Shown here piece by piece: positions 46,410-55,816 of a stretch of DNA of 64,000 nucleotides (position 1 is its first letter; every line of letters starts with the position of its first letter). The DNA is from Pseudeuparius sepicola (taxonomy: Eukaryota > Arthropoda > Insecta > Coleoptera > Anthribidae), in assembly GCA_963920635.1 (NCBI GenBank), contig OY987302.1, forward strand, positions 26,821,278-26,885,277. Reading direction: 5' to 3'. The position numbers were made by a program, and so were the translations under genes. The notes beneath the pieces were generated by a model that made no database searches, was not told where the DNA came from, and saw only the letters and a list, made by a program, of their open reading frames with translations.

Positions 46410-48810
46410 TACGGGGTGACAATTTGAAAACTTGCCACCCCCCATATCTCAGAAAATAAAAGAGATATTTAAAAAAATTAAAAACCGTTTAGAGGATACA
46501 GAGGGGGAACCAAAATAACATAGTCGGCGACTCACCCCCTCCAACCCCCTTACCCCCACCCTCCCCAACTTTATAATCTCAAATAGCAACCCCCTATGTG
46601 GCTCTTAAAAAATGCTTTACAACCATATCAAATAGTATCGCATTTGGATTAGTCGTTTTCGCACAAATCGCGAAAGACGGTATAAGTATTGATAATTTTG
46701 GTAAATTGGCAACTTGCTACCTGACCTGTATGAATGCAGTATTAATTAATTTAATACCTTCTGTGGGTTAAATGAGAACAGATAATACTAATAAAAATGA
46801 CCTTGTTGTATTTTTCGTACCTTTTAAGGGCTAAATTAGACCAGAATCATATCTTTTATGGCTACCTGAACCATTTTCACATCTGCTTTTGGTTTATGGC
46901 TTAATTTAGGATAAATAAGATTATAAATACTGCACTTGTTGTTTTTCATAGTCATTTGGAAAGTAGCGATCGAGCGAGTACGAGTACGAGTAGCAGCAGA
47001 TACTAGAAACTTACGAGTAGCAGCAGATACTAGAAACTCCGATTTTCAAAATGGTTTACACAGTTGCTGAACGTGTTGAAATGGTTCTTTGTTACGGTGC
47101 CGAAATGTGTTTTCGAAGAGTAGCTGCCCTTTTTAATGAAAGATATCCCAACAAGAATGTTAGTCACGTCTACATTCGACAATTAATCAGCAAATTTGAA
47201 GAGACTGGATCCGTTGGCAATATTAAAAGAAATCAAGCAAGGGTATCTATATAGTTGATGAAAATGCTCAAATAGAAATTCTTGGGTATTTTGCAATGGA
47301 TCCAACTTGTCTACTAGACGAGCATCTACAGAAACAGGAATTTCCAGAGAAGCGATTCGAAAAACACTTAAACACCATAAAATGCATCCTTACAAACTAC
47401 AAATTCTTCAAGAGCTTACCGATGATGACCCTGATAGACGTATTGAATTCTGCGAACGTATGAACCATAAAATTTTGGCTGAACCAGAATTAGTCAAAAA
47501 CATTTGCTTTAGCGACGAATGCACATTTTATTTGAACGGAAATGTAAACAAACAAAACTGCAGATATTGGAGCGACGAGAATCCACACATTTTCAGAGAA
47601 GGTCATACGCAATACCCTGAGAAGATCAACGTCTGTGGTGGCATATTAGGAGACAGCATTGTTGGCCCTCTGTTTATTGATGGAAACTTAACAGGGGAAA
47701 TTTATGCGGAAATGCTGGATACAACTATCGAACCACTAATAATCAATGAAGTTGTAAATCAGGCAAACGACGACGGAACTCTTTTCCTAAATGAACACCT
47801 TCTGCATTTTCAGCAAGACGGAGCACCACCCCACTACGTACTTCCCGTGCGTCAGTGGCTTGATTTACATTATCCAGACAAGTGGATCGGTAGAAGAGGA
47901 CCAATAGAATGGCCACCCAGATCACCTGATCTTACCCCTTTAGACTTTTTTTGTGGGGTCATTTAAAATCCGTTGTTTATAAAAGGCAACCAACGAATAT
48001 TAACGAATTAAAACAACGAATTACACAAGAATGTCGAAATATTTCAAAAGAAACATTTCAAAAGGTTTAACAGGAATTCGAAAATAGATTATATTATTGT
48101 CTTGCCAACAACGGAAGTCATTTTGAACATTTACTGTAATAAAATAAAATAATAATAAAAATAATAAATATAAAAAATAAAATAAAATTATTTTAAAATA
48201 TTTGCTTTTTCATTTTCACGCACTTTTTCATGTACCTACGCGGAAAACTACTCATCCAAATGTAATAGTATTAATAGTATTTATAATCTTATTTATCCTA
48301 AATTAAGCCATAAACCAAAAGCAGCTGTGAAAATGGTTCAGGTAGCCATAAAAGATATGATTCTGGTTCTAATTTAGCCCATAACAGGTACGAAAAATAC
48401 AACAAGGTCATTTTTATTAGTATTATCTGTTCTCATTTAACCCACAGAAGGTACTAAATTAATTAATACTGCATTCATACAGGTCAGGTAGCAAGTTGCC
48501 AATCTACCAAAATTATCAATACTTATACCATCTTTCGCGATTTGTGCGAAAACGGCTAATCCAAATGCCATACTATTTGATATGGTTGTAAATCATTTTT
48601 TTAAGAGCTTTCCAATGACGTATCACACACAGGGGGTTGCTATTTGAGATTATAAAGTTGGGGAGGGTGGGGGTAAGGGGATTGGAGGGTGTGAGTCGCC
48701 GACTATGTTATTTTGGTTCCCCCTCTGTATCCTCGAAACGGTTTTTAGTTTTTTTAAATATCTCTTTTATTTCCTGAGAGATAGGGGGTGGTAAGTTTTC
48801 AAATTGTCAC
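46410..48810 (+). mobile_element. Mariner-type transposon with about 500-bp terminal inverted repeats
   Basis: Left arm 46410-46935 and right arm 48285-48810 are reverse complements at about 93-95% by eye. The left end is TACGGGGTGACAATTTG with TA just outside (46408-46409); the right end stops at ...CAAATTGTCAC and lacks about 6 terminal bases. The element interrupts the LINE between HA and YVHS codons, and removing it with one TA restores the reading GCATATGTA. It encloses a broken transposase gene. TIRs this long are unusual for mariner relatives. Confidence 0.9.
47051..48139 (+). pseudogene. Mariner-type (D,D,D) transposase pseudogene
   Basis: N-terminal helix-turn-helix (VAERVEMVLCYGAEMCFRRV) starts at the ATG 47051. 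Catalytic blocks: FSDECTFYLNG, then HFQQDGAPPHY, then WPPRSPDLTPLDFF; 36 residues separate the second and third Asp. Lesions: frame breaks near 47252 (TAG) and 47300, a one-base loss in the T-run near 47950, and a TAA near 48069. Without them the protein would be about 350 residues, a normal mariner size. After LDFF the family's usual WGHLKS segment is present but out of frame. Confidence 0.88.
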
Positions 48811-49073
48811 ATGCGTGGTAAGCAGACAAAGCCGCCTCGACGTCAACACTTGTCGCTAGGACATTCAGTGCAAATCCATATTTTGCTATATTTCTCGACA
48901 GATTATCAATGTGTGTCCTCCAATCAAATCGCCCATCCACCACAACTCCCAAGAACGAAACACTATTAGTTGTAGTTATATCCACATTTCGGTAGGTGAC
49001 CTTTAGATCTACATTTGTATTTCTACTAAAGTTCAAAACCTGTGTTTTGTCCACATTCAAAACAAGATTATTT
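48811..49073 (-). pseudogene. APE-type LINE ORF2, segment after the RT core
   Basis: Reads LVLNVDKTQVLNFSRN, then NSVSFLGVVVDGRFDWRTH, then ALNVLATSVDVEAALSAYHA and stops at the mariner insertion. These are the usual motifs following the YADD box in Jockey-like LINEs. No stop within this piece. Confidence 0.8.
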
Positions 49074-49787
49074 GGGACGAAGTTTTTTTCAAAACGGATT
49101 TGACATCTCTAGGACTCCTAGTTTTGATATCCAAGTGATGACAAACTGTCATCCTTGAGCAATTTGAGATACAGGGTGTCCTTTTAATAGGTACCATGTG
49201 ATCACGTATATTTTTACACCCCCTTATTTTATATATTTTTGAGGTTAGGAAAAAAGTTTCAGATACAAAAAAAGCAAGCTTTTTTCAGTGTTCATTTATT
49301 TTTATACAGGTTGTTCAGAAAAGCGGTGCCAAACCAAACTTTTGTTTCTTTAAATAGAATACCCTTCATATTTTTAGATATTTGAAATCTGCTCATTGTC
49401 ACAGTTTTAATGATGTATATACATGTAATATGTTTGTTTTAAGCGTTTGTAAAGTATTCGACCTTTAAACTTTAAATTTTGCACTTTTGATGTTTATTTT
49501 TTCGAAAATGAACCTGGCGGGTATCGTTCTTATTTTTTAATTAATTTATTAAAACATCTATAAAAACGAAAGACAACTTTTTCTGCTCTACATCCTTTTT
49601 ATAAGCATTTTAATATACAGGGTGCGATTACAGATTCCTCTCGAGAAATTATGCAGATTTATGAAGCGGCCCCACGTGGGGCTATGATCCCTCAAAGGGG
49701 CTCCACGAAGGCACTTTTTCTTAACTTCAGAACCATTTAACTGATCGCCCTCAAATTTTGTACACACTGTACTCTCAATAATACCCA

Positions 49788-50147
49788 CTAACCACCTTTA
49801 AATAGACCCCCTGGTATACAAAGTGTCTGTTTTTTAGGTGACTCATTACTATTCGCTGTAACAGCAACCCATCGTAATCGAACATCAGCAGCCCAGGTAT
49901 CATTATGTTCCACACATGTTTGTAAAATAGCTTTCTTCATTGCTTTTTCGTATTCTTGTCTTCCACGACTCTGAACGATGGACATCATTGAAGATTTTTT
50001 TATTTTTTCTAAATCGCACTTTTGTCCACAGTATAAACCTTTATCTCTAAAATTAAAGTTTGTCACTGCTGAATGCCGCTGCTTTTTTACAGTTGGAGTT
50101 TCAGTATCTGAGAAACAAAACCCTATTATAGTTGTGCCACAAGACAC
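49788..50147 (-). CDS. Hypothetical protein, zinc-finger-like fragment within a TIR element
   Basis: 119 codons. The middle has GLYCGQKCDLEKIKKS, then GRQEYEKAMKKAILQTCVEHN, then DTWAADVRLR. The CxxxC pair and the following helix-like part recall N-terminal regions of uncharacterised insect proteins often found in repeats, but I cannot name a family. Upstream on the same strand is the MITE at 50171-50554, which may have displaced the original start. Probably a fragment. Confidence 0.4.
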   Translation of the reverse strand: MSCGTTIIGFCFSDTETPTVKKQRHSAVTNFNFRDKGLYCGQKCDLEKIKKSSMMSIVQSRGRQEYEKAMKKAILQTCVEHNDTWAADVRLRWVAVTANSNESPKKQTLCIPGGLFKGG

Positions 50148-50170
50148 GATAAGGCTGTTTAAATAAACAA

Positions 50171-50554
50171 CTAAAGCCTATCCAAGTTACGGAGGCAGTG
50201 GATCAAAACATTGGCCACCACGTGACCTATTCATCTTATTGGTCTGGCCGTCATAAAATATCAAGTGTTTACGCGGCGAGCATAATGCAGGGCCGACTCT
50301 TCCCTCCGTCGAGTTTCCTGCATATTTTAGATCGGATCGCGAGCAGTATATTATTCTGCAAATTTATTTTGCTACTTAATTTAAGGAAATTTATAAAGAT
50401 CCACGAAAGGTAGAAACACAAACTTCTAAAAGAATTAGTTCAGAATTACAAGCTACTTGGAATCTCATATTAGTCCAACCCTGGTAATCGATCGCAAGGC
50501 GGTCATGTGACTTTGTTTATATCTACTGCCGCTGTAACTTGGATAGACTTTAGG
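50171..50554 (+). mobile_element. MITE, about 380 bp, copy 2
   Basis: Same family as 14192-14569, same orientation, about 90% similar, ends CTAAAGCCTATCCAAGTTAC and the complement of CTAAAGTCTATCCAAGTTAC. Sits inside the 49074-51583 element. Confidence 0.8.
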
Positions 50555-51583
50555 CGCGAGCTTTTTTCCAAGGCCTCCAACTACTTCTCTTAAATCTGCA
50601 TTGCACAATGACACTCCCGCACAGTTTGCTGTGGCAATCCGTGAACAATAACATTCCCGCACCGGTTGCTAAAATGATGTTATACACAATGACTTACATT
50701 TCTGAGTTAAAAACGAACATACAATGCAATGAGTCTCAGAAAAAGAGCGTTTTTTTGTTTCTGTAATAAATTAAAAAAGCATTCTTCTTAAGCACTAAAA
50801 TTAAAATATAGTAAACGCAAACTGAGAAGGTGAGTTTTGGAAAGGGGATGAGGGACTAGTAATATAACACAGGAAATAAATATTTAACAACCAATAAAAG
50901 GGTTTTATACACAGGCCTAATTGCTCTTAGCCCTTTCCCATAATTCTCATCTCATTTTCTCATTTCTGGATATTATAATATACAGAGTAGCGAATGCCAT
51001 TAAATTAAGTACATTAAATTACACTAAAGTAAAAAAATCGTAATTTCTTTATTGTAGCAATGTCCATATTGGTGGCGAAGTGTACCTATAATTACACACA
51101 ATTAGGAAAAATTACATAATTTAATGTACAACTTTGAGTTTATACAAAATGCTCATTTGGCTGCAGAGTGGACAGAGCATCAAATTTAAGACGCCATGTA
51201 GCTGTCATGTAGCTTTAAATCTAAACATACCCATTTTTATAATTTTATTAGTTTTTTAACTTAGATAGGAAATGTTCTAATACAGAGAAATTCATGAATA
51301 TTTTAAATTCATAACATATGTTTTTAAAACACCTTGTATATTAATGATAACTGTAACGAAATTAATTTATACAATAATATAATAATAACAACAATTTTAC
51401 AGCTAAATAGTAAGATTTAGAGTAGAAATTCCATATATTACCTAATATTTACTGTCTAATATTTGAGATACCCTGTATATATCAAATTGCTCAATGACGC
51501 CAGCATGTCATCAGTCGGATATGGTTAATAGACATACAAATCTGCAAGAATCCGTTAAAAAAAGAACTTCGTCCCAAATTTTG

Positions 51584-51686
51584 CACTTCAGGCAAAAAAA
51601 CCGGTTCCGCTGCCGGACTACTTGACTCCAAAGTTAGTTCACTGAATAAAGTAGTGTTGTCATCAGCTTATAAGACTGTAACGAAA
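51584..51686 (-). pseudogene. APE-type LINE ORF2, RT active-site segment
   Basis: A 103-bp island of the LINE between two inserted elements. On - it reads FVTVL, then a stop (TAA) in place of the Tyr codon of the YADD box, then ADDNTTLFSELTLESS and EVQN, which joins LVLNVDKTQ at 49073. The stop destroys the reverse-transcriptase active site. The conserved TTL after ADD supports the reading. Confidence 0.75.
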
Positions 51687-52118
51687 ATTTCGTCTAGTTT
51701 TCGTTACGACGTTTTAAGTGCATGGTTTCATTCCTATTAATTCGTCACACCTCGTATACACGTACCATTTTTAAAAATGTATAACCCCAAATTTATATTA
51801 GAGCGCCAGAAGCTTTTTCTAGTTGAAAGGTTAAACAAAAGATAACATATTGCTATTTACAGTCTATTTACAAAATGGAATCTTTCAATTACAATAATTG
51901 GTTACAATAATAATTTACAGTAGAGTAGGTTAATTATTGAAATTTATATTATAAATTTTGTCTTTAAGTATAAGAAACAAATTGAAGGTTGAAATGTTCG
52001 ATATCAAGAAAACACACCAGAGACGTTCACTGTTTAACGAGAAAGTTCATACGAGAGGTAAAAAGTTCATTTTTTAAGCACAGAGTAAATTTGGACTGTT
52101 GGATGTTACAGAGTACCT

Positions 52119-53099
52119 TCAAGCTTCCCAGGTGTAGCAATATGTACTTGCCACTACCGCGCCAAGCTCCTCTCGTTGGTTACGACCCTTGCCTCGGCTT
52201 GAGACTCGTGTGGGTCGCGGGCTTTTTTGAGCTGGTGCTAGGTAGCGTGCAACGTACCGGTGCTGTGGTGTTGGGGTGTCAGTACTAAGTCCGTTGTGTC
52301 TCGCTCTCGGGTTAGGTGGTTCGCATGTAAAGAAACAGAACAAAACAGCCTCTGATACACTGCAGTCGACAGGCCCACGCTTTTACAATAGCTAACTAGC
52401 TGAGTTACTTAAATAACCTAAAATAATTGAAGATCAAAAATAAATACTTAAAACTATACATTTTTTTGTATTAGAAGTTAATAACCTTAAAAATCGTCTA
52501 AAAATTAATTTACTGAAGTAACTTTGACTTGTGAAAGGTAGACGAACGTTAAAAGATATTTTATTGACGATAAGATAAATGTAGAAAATTAATACTCCAA
52601 AAATGATCAATTATCTTGACATAACCTGACTTAATTATTTAATTAAATTGAATTAAGGTTAACGCCAATAAAAAGGTGAAAAGATAACGTTAAATAGATA
52701 GAAAACTAGTTAGCGAGCTTCCCTATTCAATATTAAATCAAATAAAAAAATATCAGCCTCGATGGCTCGGTACGAAAAACCTTCTCGTCGATTCAATGTC
52801 AAAATCAGAAGACTTTAGTGTGGTGTATCTAAGTAAATTTGTGCTAATCAAAACATTAAAAGATAAACTAAATAAGCCAGAAACCGTATAGCGTGAAGCC
52901 CACAGGATAAAGTGAACAAGGTCTGGGTGAGATTTGCTACTACAAAAGTTGACGAAAGTCAAATATTACAATTATTAATAATTAAATAGCTAACTCACCT
53001 AGAGCTGTGCTCCGTGACTCCTCCCTGTACTGCACTGTCTGTGGTCGCCACTTCAACAAGATAACGTGGAAAATCGTCCACGGGAACTCCGCTTGCCAT
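52119..53099 (-). CDS. Possible spliced short gene downstream of the heat-shock-type promoter
   Basis: Predicted exon 1 runs from the ATG at 53099 (MASGVPVDDFPRYL...) to 52999, where AG|GTGAGT is a strong splice donor. A CTGCAG acceptor at 52360 places exon 2 (52359-52119) in the same frame, giving about 113 residues ending ...STYCYTWEA. The intron would be about 640 bp; its polypyrimidine tract is weak. I recognise no domain; exon 2 is Arg/Pro/Ser-rich. The TATA box and heat-shock elements lie 225-265 bp upstream. Whether it is translated is unknown; it may be captured host sequence. Confidence 0.35.
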
Positions 53100-53324
53100 G
53101 TGGTTCTTACATGCAAGAAAGAAAAAAACTTATTATAGCACCAGAAAACCAACAATATACTAGATACAAAACCACTTAAGGCTACTGTAGAGCTGCAAAT
53201 TAGGTCGAGAAAAAAAGAGATTTCCACGTGGAAACTACTAAAAGAAAATTCAAGACCTAACCGCACTTTTAACGTCGACTCCACGAAAGGTAAAATGGGA
53301 AGCCCCCGATTCTTGTCGCGGGGT

Positions 53325-53334
53325 CTATTTATAA
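53325..53334 (-). promoter_or_regulatory. TATA box
   Basis: TTATAAATAG on -, 30 bp downstream of the heat-shock-element array, at the spacing usual for hsp promoters. Transcription would start near 53300. Confidence 0.6.
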
Positions 53335-53363
53335 CCTTTTCTGCAAGGATGACGACTTCCGGC

Positions 53364-53391
53364 TTCTAGCATGATCTAGAAGGCTCTAGAA
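53364..53391 (-). promoter_or_regulatory. Heat-shock element, six pentamers
   Basis: Six alternating TTC/GAA units in exact 5-bp phase: three perfect (TTC at 53364, GAA at 53379, GAA at 53389) and three with one mismatch (15 of 18 positions correct). Arrays of three or more such pentamers bind trimeric heat-shock factor. Confidence 0.65.
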
Positions 53392-53857
53392 GCTAAAACT
53401 ATTTAGAAAAAACCTGGAAGTGCCACAAGTGACAATCCAGATGACAGGTCACTGTCAATTCTGCCAAACTCTTACCACTGATCCTCGACCAGATAGAAAC
53501 GTCGTTAGTACACGGAATCAACACCGTGGCGCTAGTCAATCGCAAAACTGAATAAAGTGAATATCGACTGTGATTTACGTCCAACAGTGCTTACAACAAT
53601 GTAATTGTTCTAGTAATACATACCTTCAATTGATGAATGAAATTTAAACACTCTTGCAACCGGCACATACCCTTTAATCAACAAAACACAAGCTCTACAT
53701 CGAGTAGGCAACATATTATACATCAGCTTGTATAGATGGTTGCAGATGTTAGGGCAACATTTTTAAAAATTGTACTTGTTTAAGGGGTGTGACGAATTAA
53801 TAGGAATGAAACCATGCACTTAAAACGTCGTAACGAAAACTAGACGAAATTTATATG

Positions 53858-55117
53858 TATATAGAATGTAAAGTAATGGCCCCAATATGGATCCCTGTGG
53901 CACTCCCCTCACAACAGTCATAGGTTCAGATATCATTTTTTCACTACTCTGATCACATTCGACCACCCACTGCTTTCTGTCCCTCAGATATGATGCCACC
54001 ACATCCAGGGCACACCCCTGACTCCAAAATAATTCAGCATCTTTTAAGGACAAGTCAAGAAATGGAGCTGAGGTTATATTACTGTTTGAGATCGACTCAG
54101 CCACCTTCGATAACCCCTGATATACTGCTCTAGTCGTACCTTTTCCCTTTCTAAAGCTACTTTGAACATGTGACAAAACTAAGTTATCCTCTAAAAATCT
54201 TGCAAGCTGGTTGTAGATGGCCTTCTCAAATATTTTATTTATATTTAAAAGCAACGTAATTATGGCCTATAATTTTTCATTTTTAGAATCTTAGGATAGT
54301 TGCCAGTATTGAACATTAGATTAACTATGTGGGTACAGAGGAAAGGCAATCGAATCCGATGCTTCCTTCAACAAAGCGATATGCACCTCTTCCGGCCCCA
54401 TGGATTTTTTATTTTTCAGTTGCTTGATGATCTGTTTTATTCCAGTTGAACTAATCGGGTCAAAAGAAAAGCTTTCTTCACAATATTCAATTTTAGAATA
54501 GTCGATTTCATCATGCCGCCCTAAGTCAGTGCAAGCATCAATAAAGAACCCATTTATAGAATTGAGGACTCCCTGAGACGTCGATGCCCTTGTGGCCTCC
54601 ATCAGGTCGTTCACCAAACTCACACTTTCACCCGGAGAACCCCGCGTTATCCTGTTAACAAGGGCCCAGCAGGCTTTCATTTTGTTATTAGAATTTAGTA
54701 TAATTTTTTTATTTCAAGCTTTCTTTGTCTCGTTTATGTCATGTTTTAATTTTTTATTAAACGTTTTATAATATTCCTCCCTAGTTGGATGAAAGATTTT
54801 TTGCTGTAGGTCAAAGCCCAGCACCGTGTCCACAAAGATGTCCGCATTTCGACTTCGTTCAAGCAGATTCAAATTGAAATCTCCGCACAAAAACAAATAA
54901 ATAGCCTCTAAACCTATCATGAATCAGTCTCAAAACCTGATCCAATCTATCAATAAATACATCAAAAATTCCTAAATTAGTAGGTACGATAGACACATAG
55001 AACAATACATTTTAGATCTAAAATATATAACTTTACACAAGAGCACTCAATCTAGCCCTCGATGCTCATACCTTCGATCTCCTTAACCCCTTCTGCACAC
55101 AGAACAGACGGCTTGAT
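53858..55117 (-). pseudogene. APE-type LINE ORF2: endonuclease end and first half of RT
   Basis: Reading on -: CAEGVKEIEGMSIEG and CVKLYILDLKCIVLCVYR, then LFLCGDFNLNLLERS (the GDFN motif of the apurinic endonuclease domain), a linker with one TGA near 54714, then RT: NINKIFEKAIYNQLARFLED, HVQSSFRKGKGTTRAVY, LSKVAE, and GVPQGSILGPLLYILY up to the inserted TIR element. Frames 54920, 54680 and 54254 are in phase; stops and a deletion near 54260-54320 interrupt it. Jockey-type organisation. Its 5' part is cut by the R4/Dong array at 55118. Confidence 0.85.
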
Positions 55118-55133
55118 ATTAATAATAATAATG

Positions 55134-55167
<34 letters not shown>
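55118..55167 (+). repeat. (TAA)n microsatellite, 5' side of the R4/Dong array
   Basis: About 16 TAA units with one TGA interruption. R4-clade elements such as Dong insert into TAA repeats, so this is the probable original target. Confidence 0.9.
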
Positions 55168-55169
<2 letters not shown>

Positions 55170-55174
55170 GCGCA

Positions 55175-55730
55175 GGGGGGGTCTGACCTGTGAGAGAGGC
55201 AGACCCACGGGTGTGACGATCCCGCGCTCCCCAGTTACGCAGGGATGGGTCTGACCTGTGAGAGGGGCAGATTCACGGGTGTGACGATCCCGCGATTCCC
55301 AGTTACGCATGGAGAGGTTTGGCCTGTGACAGGGGCCAACCTACGGGTGTGACAATCCCGCGATCTCCAGTTGCGCAGGGAGGGGTCTAGCTGGTGACGG
55401 GGGCTGATCCTCGGGTGTGACGATCCCGCGATTCCCAGTTACGCATGGAGAGGTTTGGCCTGTGACAGGGGCCGACCTACGGGTGTGACAATCCCGCGAT
55501 CTCCAGTTGCGCAGGGAGGGGTCTAGCTGGTGACGGGGGCTGATCCTCGGGTGTGACAATCCCGCGACTCTCGGTTACACAGGGATGGATCTAGCCTGTG
55601 AGAGAGGCGGATCTTCGGGTGTAACGATCCCGTGTTTCCCAGTTAACGCAAGGAGGGGTTTGACCTGTGAGAGGGGCAGATCCTCGGGTGTAACGATCCC
55701 GCGTTATCCTAGTTGACCTGTGTGGGTAGC
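55175..55730 (+). repeat. Eight 68-bp tandem repeats in the 5' UTR of copy A
   Basis: Phrase ...ACCTGTGAGAGGGGCAGAT...GGGTGTGACGATCCCGCG recurs at 55185, 55253, 55321, 55389, 55457, 55525, 55593 and 55662. Units 3-4 and 5-6 are nearly identical, a 136-bp duplication not present in copy C. Could be promoter or RNA-structure repeats. Confidence 0.9.
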
Positions 55731-55816
55731 GGGTTAGAATACTCCTATCGTGGCTCCGCGAGTCGTAAAAGGCGACCGAGGGCCGTCACTCCCACGTTAC
55801 GGGAGAAACCCATGGA

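Larger units (their letters stand above)
49074..51583. mobile_element. 2.5-kb TIR element inserted in the LINE
   Basis: Ends ATTTGGGACGAAG (left) and CTTCGTCCCAAAT (right) begin inverted arms of roughly 110 bp that also share TCAAATTGCTCAA and TGTCATCA; after these comes a TACAGGGTG-type motif on each side (49171 and, inverted, about 51472). LINE codons resume on either side, which fixes the insertion point. Inside are a MITE copy (50171-50554) and an open frame on - (49788-50147). No recognised transposase and no clear target duplication. Confidence 0.7.
51687..53850 (-). mobile_element. 2.16-kb TIR element carrying a heat-shock-type promoter
   Basis: Inverted ends of about 105 bp: ATTTCGTCTAGTTTTCGTTA at the left and its complement at the right (ending 53850), continuing through CATGGTTTCATTCCTATTAA and ATTTTTAAAAATG. 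It splits the LINE between GPLLYILYTYK and FVTVL-ADD, with about 12 LINE residues lost. No obvious target duplication. On - it holds a heat-shock-element array, a TATA box and a possible two-exon short gene. No transposase motif seen, so it is probably non-autonomous. Confidence 0.75.

Noticed and set aside
49795..49810. TTTAAATAGACCCC on + resembles the TATA region at 53320
   Set aside because: Twelve shared bases without heat-shock elements or a downstream gene; probably coincidence.
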